From: Bifidobacterium sp. ESL0732
GTDB taxonomy: Bacteria > Actinomycetota > Actinomycetes > Actinomycetales > Bifidobacteriaceae
Direction: 5' to 3'
DNA: 64,000 nt
Assembly: GCF_029395535.1 (NCBI RefSeq)
Contig: NZ_CP113920.1
Span: 2,232,001 to 2,296,000, forward strand
How positions within the stretch are numbered: the first letter of the stretch is position 1; every line of letters begins with the position of its first letter. Positions 56,276 through 64,000 of this stretch are shown piece after piece. Made by a program: the position numbers and the translations under genes. The notes under the pieces are model-generated. The model did not search any database and was not told where the DNA came from. It was given only the letters and a program-made list of their open reading frames with translations.

Positions 56276-56347
56276 GTATGCCTCAATCGCGGACCGCAAT
56301 ATCATCGGCCAGCGATTATCGCCTCATACATTCACGCATTCATGCAA

Positions 56348-58012
56348 TCATGCGCGGCGACGACGAGCCAGCGAGATGCCAGCGGCCAGCGTCAACGAAG
56401 CAGCAGCAGCGAGCGCAACGTAGGCAACCGAAGCGCCAGTATTCGCGAGCTTCGGATCCGTGCCAGTCTTCTTGTTGTCACCAGACGGAGCAGGCGTACC
56501 GGGCGTACCGTTCCCCGACGGCGGGGTGGGCGGCGTAGCAATGTTCACTGTCGTCCAGCCAGCGAGCGCACCGTTCTCGTTGAGCAGCGCGATCTTGTGC
56601 ACGCCGGTCTTGTCGCTCGGCAGCAGCGGCTCGACGTAGTAGCCCTTGTCGTCGCTCTTCACCGTAAGGTACGGAGCTCCGGACGGATCGGTCAGCTGGG
56701 TCGGGTCGGAATAGATGTAACCAGCCCAGAAGCAGGAAGGCTTGGAATCGGTGGTATCGTCGGCACCGGCCTTGCACGCCTCGGAAAGGTTGTGGATGTA
56801 GATACGCGACGGCGAACCGGCCACGGGGTTGCTGGGCGCGGTGACGTCGCCATGGTTGGAGTTGTTGAGGTCGCCGGACGCAGGCGCGGTCGGCTCGGCC
56901 TTGGTGGTGAAGGCGGGAATCTGGACGAAATTGCCGGACGGAACACCTTCCGTACCCGACACGCCATTGCCCTGATCGTAGAAGTCCATGTACTCGACAC
57001 CGACGAGCAGCTGCATAATGTGGGGGTTGACGGCCTGATCCTTTTTGCCCTGAGCCACGAGCTCCTTGGCATGCTCACCGAGCATGATGTAAGGATCGGC
57101 ATAGGTGAGGTCCTTGCCGTTGGCGTTCACATTCTGATTCTCATAATGGGTGTTCGGCTCAAGGCCGATCAACGACATATCGAAATGACCGGTGCTCTTG
57201 GAGGCGTCGTAAGGATAGCCGAACTTGTAATCGACATTGGAGAAACCGTAACGGGTGAACTGCTGCCCCTGCCCAACAAAATTAGCGAAGTCGCCCACAT
57301 AGTGCGAGCCATAGTCCTGCGCGTACGTCTGAGCGGTCATATTATCGTCAATGTGCGCATCATTGTGATCGATATCCAGATTGGTCGGATTGTATCCGCT
57401 GAAAGCGTAGCAGTTCTCGGTGGTCTGATGCGTTGTCGGATCCTCGTACGGTTGGCACCCGCCCCTGGCCGAACGCGCGGTTAAGCTGGTGATGTTGGTG
57501 AAGGAAATGATCGGAGCGATACGATCGGTCTCGCCGTCAATCGGATGATTCGCGGGATGACCATTAGGCCACGTAATACGATAATCGAAGCTGAGGTTCG
57601 CGGTGTGGGCACCGACATCGGTGACCTTCACATCGGTAATCTTGATGCCGCTGAGACCCACGCCATCACTGCTGCTGGATGGGGTCTCGCGCGGCTGCAC
57701 GGCCGGCTGGGACTGTGCGGACGGCTTCTGTTCGGACTGTGCCTGAGCCTTGGGCTGAGCCTGGGTTTGCGGCTTGGCCTGCGCCGTGGCATCGCTCTTA
57801 TTGGACGAATCGGCAGTCGTCGCGTTCGCATCGACTTTGGCATCGTTGCTTTGCGCCGCGTCTTTGCTGGCAGACTGCGTCTGCTGCGTGGCAGCAGGTG
57901 CATCCTTGGTCGCCGGTGTCTCAGCCGCATTCGCCGAACCGACGCCGATACCGGCCATCATCATGCACGCTGCCGCGAACGATGCGACAATGGCATATCT
58001 CTTCTTTGCCAT
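56348..58012 (-). CDS. Cell-wall surface protein with LANTG sorting signal
   Basis: A 554-residue secreted protein. The signal peptide is about residues 1-29 (cut near ANAAE). A 95-residue Ala/Gln/Pro/Ser/Lys-rich linker with KAQAQ-like repeats follows. The main domain (about residues 120-480) has the Cys pair GGCQPYED and ENCYAFSG in its first half and a second likely pair around ACKAGADDTTDSKPSCFW. The C-terminus has LANTG at about residue 522, a hydrophobic segment and RRRR, a sortase signal with Ala in place of Pro. AAGGGAAC lies before the ATG. I do not recognise the main domain. It could be an adhesin or nutrient-binding protein. Confidence 0.8.
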   Translation of the reverse strand: MAKKRYAIVASFAAACMMMAGIGVGSANAAETPATKDAPAATQQTQSASKDAAQSNDAKVDANATTADSSNKSDATAQAKPQTQAQPKAQAQSEQKPSAQSQPAVQPRETPSSSSDGVGLSGIKITDVKVTDVGAHTANLSFDYRITWPNGHPANHPIDGETDRIAPIISFTNITSLTARSARGGCQPYEDPTTHQTTENCYAFSGYNPTNLDIDHNDAHIDDNMTAQTYAQDYGSHYVGDFANFVGQGQQFTRYGFSNVDYKFGYPYDASKSTGHFDMSLIGLEPNTHYENQNVNANGKDLTYADPYIMLGEHAKELVAQGKKDQAVNPHIMQLLVGVEYMDFYDQGNGVSGTEGVPSGNFVQIPAFTTKAEPTAPASGDLNNSNHGDVTAPSNPVAGSPSRIYIHNLSEACKAGADDTTDSKPSCFWAGYIYSDPTQLTDPSGAPYLTVKSDDKGYYVEPLLPSDKTGVHKIALLNENGALAGWTTVNIATPPTPPSGNGTPGTPAPSGDNKKTGTDPKLANTGASVAYVALAAAASLTLAAGISLARRRRA

Positions 58013-58149
58013 ATTGTTCCCTTCTCTTCATCCAGCCTCACTGGATTGGGATATATTACGTGATAAAGATTACACCTGTCTGTCGATATATCCATATAAA
58101 TATTCGATAAATGACTAAATGGTAATGTGTCAGATTCGAGTAGCCATTT

Positions 58150-59637
58150 TCAGCCCAGCATCGTTGAAATGATACTTTTGGGCAGTTGCTCCGGATGGCT
58201 GGCTGCATAGCGGTCGAGGAGCGCGTCGTAAATCGGCTCGGTATTGGTCAGATCCGAGACCAGCAGGGCGATGAAACTGCAGGCGGCGACCGGGAGCATG
58301 TGCATCAGGGTGCCGCTCATTTCGACGGTCAGCAGGATGGAAGTCATCGGGGCTTTGACAGACGCGGTCAGCGCTCCGGCCATCGCGCAGACGGCAAACA
58401 GCGGAATGATTTTCGTTGAAATGAGTGGGTTCCCATTGATGGTCACGGTGTGCAGCGTGACCCCGAAAATGGAACCGGTGAGCGTGCCGACCGCAAGAAT
58501 CGGCATGAAAATACCGCCGGGTACGCCGCTGCCGAAGCTCGTGGAGGTGAATAGCATTTTGACGGCCAACAGTACCAGCAGCAGCGCGATGCCGTCGGTC
58601 GCACGTTCTGCGAAACCGATCAGGCTTTCACCGCCGCCCAGAACCTGCGGCAGGAAGACGCCGACCGGTAATGCAATGGCCAGGGAGATCATTGGGCGAA
58701 CCTGCCACGGCAGTTTGTTATAAAGCATTTGGAAACCGAGCAATAGCTTGTTCATCGCTACGCCAATTAATCCGGCGACAAGGCCGAGCGGAATCATCCA
58801 CCAATATTGTGGCAGGCTCAGCTGCGAAAGGCGCGCGAAATCAAGCACCGGCTTCAAGCCAAACCAGTATTTCGAGACGAAATCGGCACTTATCGAAGCC
58901 GCAGCCGCCGAAAGCAGGATAGCCGGTGAGAAATTGTGATGCACCTCCTCCAGCGCGAACATCATGCCGGAGAGCGGAGCGTTGAACGCGGAGGAAAGCC
59001 CAGCGGCGGCACCCGCAGTGATGAGGATGTTGGTTTCGGCTGTTTTATTGCCGCCCGCGCCTTCGTGACCGTTTGCTTTGTTGAAGTCTTTTGTGAGGCC
59101 AGCACTATTCGCACTAACCGTTTGGTCGGAACCGCTTACGTTATCGAAATCGACTATATTTATTGATTTTTCGCTACTCTCACTCTCGCCATGGTAACGG
59201 ATTTTTCGCATTCCTTGCGCCACGCCCTGGCTGGCTGCGGCGCCGATCTGAATCGACGGGCCTTCGCGGCCGAGCGAAAGACCGAACATTCCGCAGAGCA
59301 GGCCTCCGGCGAATCGGACGAGCAGGACCATTCCCGCTCGCATTTTGAGGCCAATCCTCACCACACCTTCAACTTGCGGAATGCCACTGCCGGATGCCAT
59401 CGGCTCAAGCCTGACCAACCACGCCACGAAGAGGCCAATCGCCACTGCAGCGAGCGCCCAAGGTGCGAGAAGCCAAGGATTGTTGCGGATTTGCGGGTAC
59501 ATCCAGCGCGCGAACTGCGTGCCCCATTCGATGCCCTGACGATAGCAGGTGACAAGTACCCCCGCAATCAGGCCGCAGACCACCGCGCGAGCCGCCACCA
59601 CCCACTGGCTGCGCCGCGAGATGCCCACTGTTGCCAT
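58150..59637 (-). CDS. clcA: ClC chloride/proton antiporter
   Basis: A 495-residue ClC-family membrane protein. The three ion-filter motifs are GSGIP (about residue 82), GREGPSIQ (with the gating Glu) and GSGVPGGIFMPILAVG; FALEEVHHNFSP carries the internal proton-transfer Glu. The presence of both Glu residues indicates an H+/Cl- exchanger rather than a channel, a family inference. Between the gate helix and the proton-Glu helix is an insertion of about 55 polar residues (after KIRYHGESESS up to GGNKTAETN) in what should be a short loop. GGAAGGA lies 10 nt before the ATG. The 5' end adjoins the family C repeats. Confidence 0.95.
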   Translation of the reverse strand: MATVGISRRSQWVVAARAVVCGLIAGVLVTCYRQGIEWGTQFARWMYPQIRNNPWLLAPWALAAVAIGLFVAWLVRLEPMASGSGIPQVEGVVRIGLKMRAGMVLLVRFAGGLLCGMFGLSLGREGPSIQIGAAASQGVAQGMRKIRYHGESESSEKSINIVDFDNVSGSDQTVSANSAGLTKDFNKANGHEGAGGNKTAETNILITAGAAAGLSSAFNAPLSGMMFALEEVHHNFSPAILLSAAAASISADFVSKYWFGLKPVLDFARLSQLSLPQYWWMIPLGLVAGLIGVAMNKLLLGFQMLYNKLPWQVRPMISLAIALPVGVFLPQVLGGGESLIGFAERATDGIALLLVLLAVKMLFTSTSFGSGVPGGIFMPILAVGTLTGSIFGVTLHTVTINGNPLISTKIIPLFAVCAMAGALTASVKAPMTSILLTVEMSGTLMHMLPVAACSFIALLVSDLTNTEPIYDALLDRYAASHPEQLPKSIISTMLG

Positions 59638-59689
59638 TGTTGCCGATTCCTTCCCTGTGCCAGTTCCTTACAGAACTGCTGGCCTTTCG

Positions 59690-59951
59690 TGCACTTTTCT
59701 GACGCTGCCGTCGGAAAAGTGCCAGCTAGCATCCCTAAAGTGCATTAATCTGACGCTACCGTAAGAAAAGTGCAAGCTGGCATCCTTAAAGTACACCATT
59801 TCAACGGTACCGTCGAAAAAGTACACTTTGCAATTTCCAGTACCATTCTCACGCCAGCCGTCGGAAAAGTGCATTTTACAGTTCCTTAAAATGCATTATT
59901 TTGACGCCAATGCAGGAAAAGTGCACTCTAGCAATCCTAAAGTGCACTTTT
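59690..59951. repeat. Family C tandem hairpin array (5 units, ~51-bp period)
   Basis: Five units, each a left arm like GTGCACTTTTC, a centre like TGACGCTGCCGTC, and a right arm like GGAAAAGTGCA, followed by a spacer like AGCTAGCATCCCTAA. Right arms begin at about 59714, 59765, 59815, 59864 and 59916. In unit 3 the arms carry AGTACA and GTACAC in place of AGTGCA and GTGCAC: compensating changes. The array fills the gap between the start of clcA and the end of purA. Confidence 0.9.
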
Positions 59952-59972
59952 TATACAGTATCGGCAATATGC

Positions 59973-61295
<1,323 letters not shown>

Positions 61296-61354
61296 TTATT
61301 CCGCCGTTATTAGCCTACCGTCACGCCTATACCGGTCATTTTGCACTATTTATG

Positions 61355-61498
61355 CCTCTTGGCGCACCAAGTACCCCTATTTATGAAGAATTGTGGTGTA
61401 TTCTTCGTTTTTTGGGGTATGTTGGCGCGCCAAGTACCCCCAAAAACGAAGAATCGTGCCTGATTCATCAAAAAATCGGCAACTTGGCGCGCCAACAT
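61355..61498. repeat. Family B hairpin array, locus 2 (3 units, 62-63-bp period)
   Basis: Cores CTTGGCGCACCAAG (61358-61371), GTTGGCGCGCCAAG (61421-61434) and CTTGGCGCGCCAAC (61483-61496) lie 63 and 62 bp apart. Around unit 2, ATTCTTCGTTTTTTGGGGT pairs with ACCCCCAAAAACGAAGAAT to form a long hairpin like that at 54505. The array lies between purA and rbsK. Confidence 0.9.
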
Positions 61499-61609
61499 CG
61501 ACAAATAAGCTGGATTAAAATCCGTCGAAGATGATTATCGGGGATTCCCAACCAAATATGCGTTTGTTGTTTATGGCGTACCCAGCCCAAGTGTTAAAAC
61601 GGCAGATTT

Positions 61610-61660
61610 CGTTCTCTTCGTCAGACTTTCTCCCATAGGCTTGGTATGGCGAAGAGAACG
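61610..61660 (-). terminator. Hairpin 3' of ribokinase gene
   Basis: CGTTCTCTTCG (61610-61620) pairs perfectly with CGAAGAGAACG (61650-61660). The loop is 29 nt, and only AAATC follows on the minus strand, so termination is likely but not proven. Confidence 0.5.
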
Positions 61661-61679
61661 TTTATTCACTTTATTTGAT

Positions 61680-61689
61680 TAACCGGTTA
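61680..61689. promoter_or_regulatory. TAACCGGTTA palindrome at rbsK stop
   Basis: The 10-bp palindrome TAACCGGTTA overlaps the ribokinase stop codon and is identical to the core of the operator at 62634-62651. Possible second LacI-family site. Confidence 0.4.
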
Positions 61690-62592
61690 CTTCATTTCGG
61701 CAAGTGTCGGGAAAGCGGCGTGATTGCCGACGCGGCTGACCTTCACCGCCGCAGCGTGGTTGGCAAAATTCACAGCGGCAAGGAAATCATTATGTTGCGA
61801 ATAATGAACCGCCAGAGCACCCGCAAACACATCGCCTGCACATACGCTGTCGACCGCGTTGACCTTCACCGCATCGATTTCGTAAATTTGGCCATCATGA
61901 TAAACAACGCTGCCATTGCCTCCCATCTTGACGATGGCAGTTTTCGGACCGAGCTCGACAATCGCCTTCGCGGCTTTGACGGCATCGACCCGGTTGTTGA
62001 CCTTAATGCCGGTGATCTTCTCGGTTTCCTGCTGGTTGGGGGTCACACAGTCAGCGTATTGCATGGCTTCGGGGAAGTAGTTGTCGGCCGGAGCGGGATC
62101 AAGGATGATATACATGCCCTTTCTCCTACCCTCTTTGAGCGCGGCCATCACCGATTCCTTGCAGGTCTCCAGCTGCAGGTCGAGAACGGGAGCATCAATC
62201 TGGCTCATCGCGGTCTTGATGTCCTCTTCGGTGGTGGCGTTGTCGGCACCCATCGTGCCGAGCATCGTGTTCTCGGAGCTATCATCGATTTCGACGATGA
62301 ACGTTCCTGTCCCCAGCTCCTTGGTCTGCTTGACGAATTTGGTATCGACATTCCATGAAGCCAGGTCATCCAGAATCTGCTTGCCGGCGCCGTCATCGCC
62401 GACGCTGCCGAGCATGGCCACCTTGCCACCGAGTTTGGCAGCAGAAACAGCCTGGTTTGCGCCTTTGCCGCCGGGAATCATCGTGATGCTTTTGGCGGTC
62501 GCGGTGTCTCCGTGTTTGGGATATGTTTTGGTGAACGCCTTGATATCAAGGTGCATGCTGCCAAGAACCACTACATCGTATTTCATGTTCAT
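61687..62592 (-). CDS. rbsK: Ribokinase / PfkB-family carbohydrate kinase
   Basis: A 301-residue PfkB-family sugar kinase, best matched to ribokinase (ribose to ribose-5-phosphate), though neighbouring genes also allow allulose or a related sugar. GGKGANQAVSAAKLGG near residue 35 is PfkB motif 1 and AVDSVCAGDVFAG near residue 245 is motif 2 with the catalytic Asp of AGD; the first Gly of the usual GAGD is Cys here. I chose the ATG at 62592 because AAAAGGA lies 8 nt upstream; another ATG is two codons later. A likely operator (GTAACC half-sites) lies 42-60 bp before the start. It follows the epimerase gene by 274 bp. Confidence 0.88.
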   Translation of the reverse strand: MNMKYDVVVLGSMHLDIKAFTKTYPKHGDTATAKSITMIPGGKGANQAVSAAKLGGKVAMLGSVGDDGAGKQILDDLASWNVDTKFVKQTKELGTGTFIVEIDDSSENTMLGTMGADNATTEEDIKTAMSQIDAPVLDLQLETCKESVMAALKEGRRKGMYIILDPAPADNYFPEAMQYADCVTPNQQETEKITGIKVNNRVDAVKAAKAIVELGPKTAIVKMGGNGSVVYHDGQIYEIDAVKVNAVDSVCAGDVFAGALAVHYSQHNDFLAAVNFANHAAAVKVSRVGNHAAFPTLAEMK

Positions 62593-62633
62593 TGCTGTAT
62601 TCCTTTTTGTGTCCATCGCCTGCAGGATTCGCA

Positions 62634-62651
62634 GTAACCGGTTACGTAACC
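62634..62651 (-). promoter_or_regulatory. Overlapping GTAACC palindromes, probable LacI operator of rbsK
   Basis: GTAACC GGTTAC GTAACC gives two overlapping perfect 12-bp palindromes (62634-62645 and 62640-62651) ahead of the ribokinase start. LacI-family operators usually carry a central CG step, and a LacI-family gene lies in the same cluster, so this is its probable target. Confidence 0.65.
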
Positions 62652-62866
62652 TTTATTCGAACGTTGACACCGAAAAAAGGTATAGCTTTCGCCGGGGTAG
62701 GCATTTTTAAATCAAAAAATATGCGCCTGCGATGGAATTTGTTGTGTTTTTTTATTCGATTATTTGATTATGAAAGATCGGCTATTGAATTTTTGAAAAG
62801 ACGAATTTGGATTGCAGAACCATGCAACCAACAAGCCAACTCATAGCTTAGAGACTTCTCGGTTCG

Positions 62867-63547
62867 TCAGCGCGAATCGGCCATCGCCTCGCCGAACAAT
62901 GCACGGGTCGCCTTCACGTTGTCGGCCAGCGTAGAACCCTTGCGGAAGATCGCGCTGGTTCCGCCGATGAACCTTGTGGCTCCGCGGCGTACGCATTCCG
63001 GAATCGTTTCGGCGCCGATGTTGCCATCCACCTCAATGGGGATGACAAGACCACGTTCGGCGATTCGACTCGACAGATCGCCAATCTTGTCGTACATCGG
63101 ACCAATGAATTTCTGCCCTGCAAATCCTGGATTGACGGTCATGATGATGACGTAATCGGTAACGTCATACACGTAATCCAACGTTTCGAGAGGCGTGGCC
63201 GGGCTGATCGCTACGCCTGCTTGCATACCGGCTTGGCGGATGGCAGTAAGCGTGCCTTGCAGATTGTTCGTGGATTCAGCGTGCACGGCGACTCTATCGG
63301 CGCCTGCATCGGCGAACATGGAAATATAACGCTCGGGCTTATCGACCATCAGATGCATGTCCAGCGGCTTCTCCGTCATGCCACGCACGCTTTTCACCAG
63401 ATCGGGGCCGAGCGTGAAGTTGGGGACAAACGAACCGTCCATGATGTCGATGTGGTAGAAATCAACTCCTGCAGCATCAAGTTGCTTGACATCGCGCTCC
63501 AGATTACCCAGATCCGCGCACATCAACGAGGGACCTATCTCACACAT
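62867..63547 (-). CDS. rpe: Ribulose-phosphate / allulose-phosphate 3-epimerase
   Basis: A 226-residue TIM-barrel pentose/hexulose-phosphate epimerase. Metal-site residues are seen in HIDIMDGSFVPNFTLGPD and in MHLMVD, with a Mg/Zn-binding Asp in EVDGNIG near residue 175. MTVNPGFAGQKFI is the conserved phosphate-loop. The PSLMCADL start resembles AlsE (D-allulose-6-phosphate 3-epimerase) as much as Rpe, and its place with a sugar kinase and a LacI regulator suggests a dedicated catabolic isozyme rather than the housekeeping enzyme. AAGGAG overlaps the stop codon of the regulator gene, so translation may be coupled. Confidence 0.9.
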   Translation of the reverse strand: MCEIGPSLMCADLGNLERDVKQLDAAGVDFYHIDIMDGSFVPNFTLGPDLVKSVRGMTEKPLDMHLMVDKPERYISMFADAGADRVAVHAESTNNLQGTLTAIRQAGMQAGVAISPATPLETLDYVYDVTDYVIIMTVNPGFAGQKFIGPMYDKIGDLSSRIAERGLVIPIEVDGNIGAETIPECVRRGATRFIGGTSAIFRKGSTLADNVKATRALFGEAMADSR

Positions 63548-63560
63548 TTATAACACTCCT

Positions 63561-64000
63561 TTATGCGCTCCTTGTCTGAGAAGTGTCACGTATGACAAGG
63601 TGCGGCTCAATCACGTTTTTTTGAGGTTTGTTTCCGGCCTTGACGCTTTTTTCGAACATGTCCAACACCATGTCCCCTATGTTTTCGGGAAGTTGGTTGA
63701 CCGTGCTCAGACGCGGAATTGAATACCTGCTCATTTCAATGTTGTCGTAACCGATTACTCGTATGTCTTCAGGAACCTGCAAACCTGTGTCGGCGACTGC
63801 TCTCAACACCCCCAAGGCGATGGCATCGTCAGAGCATACGATTCCGTCGACATCCCTACGGACCTTGAACAAATCGCTGGCTACCCGATAACCTTCGGAA
63901 ACCGAGAAATCGCTGTAAAGCTTGACCACATGCGTGGCGTTGCACTCGTTGATGGCCTTCAGGTAACCTTCATAGCGGTCCTCGGAGCTTTTCTCTCCTT
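63561..64000 (-). CDS. LacI-family transcriptional regulator, 5'-truncated by window edge
   Basis: The C-terminal 146 residues of a LacI/GalR regulator. DGIVCSDDAIALGVLRAV and DIRVIGYDNIEMSRYSIPRLSTVNQ are typical of the periplasmic-binding-like effector domain. The DNA-binding domain lies beyond the window edge. Its stop is 13 bp before the epimerase start. The pair GTAACC-GGTTAC operators near rbsK are its likely targets. Confidence 0.9.
   Translation of the reverse strand, partial: GEKSSEDRYEGYLKAINECNATHVVKLYSDFSVSEGYRVASDLFKVRRDVDGIVCSDDAIALGVLRAVADTGLQVPEDIRVIGYDNIEMSRYSIPRLSTVNQLPENIGDMVLDMFEKSVKAGNKPQKNVIEPHLVIRDTSQTRSA

Overview
The window reads as one stretch of a Bifidobacteriaceae chromosome. 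The MetG, IlvC, PurA and PepC sequences are of bifidobacterial type, most starts have a good Shine-Dalgarno, and there is an actinobacterial sortase-pilus locus. Species cannot be fixed from sequence alone. Most genes lie on the minus strand. I saw no rRNA, tRNA, transposase, prophage or CRISPR array.

Layout. 1-5.2 kb: a DUF4235 fragment, a nitroreductase, a DinB/ClbS-like four-helix protein, a small Cys-motif protein, an aldo/keto reductase and the cysteine aminopeptidase PepC. 5.8-11.2 kb: MetG, an AbiEi-antitoxin-like protein without a visible toxin partner, and an MHS-family transporter. 11.3-17.7 kb: a pilus operon on the minus strand (LPFTG tip/adhesin, LPLTG major pilin, class C sortase). 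18.4-23.0 kb: a MarR regulator with a heterodimeric ABC exporter. 23.6-28.0 kb: a ribbon-helix-helix protein with stacked operators and two amino-acid permeases in opposite orientation. 28.3-36.0 kb: an AAA/DUF4143 ATPase behind a 40-bp phased operator array, a DUF4190/DUF5067-type membrane protein, a small membrane protein, IlvC with an attenuator-like leader, and a second MHS transporter preceded by a 23-codon upstream ORF and a terminator.

36.9-52.1 kb is occupied by two tandem, related giant surface proteins (about 2312 and 2646 residues). 52.5-55.9 kb holds three menaquinone-pathway-type genes (menE, menB and a hotdog thioesterase). 56.3-64 kb: another sortase-type surface protein, a ClC chloride/proton antiporter, PurA, and a carbohydrate-phosphate cluster (ribokinase, ribulose/allulose-phosphate epimerase, LacI regulator) with matching palindromic operators.

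The strongest unexplained signal is intergenic. Three unrelated sequence families of tandem hairpin units share one architecture: an inverted repeat plus spacer, repeated at a regular 61 bp (family A, three loci, about 11 units), 62 bp (family B, two loci, six units) or about 51 bp (family C, one locus, five units). All lie against the 3' end of minus-strand genes, and some arms carry compensating base changes. A second recurrent oddity is low-complexity hydrophilic insertions or tails in otherwise conserved enzymes and transporters (PepC, MenE, ClcA, one ABC subunit, permeases).
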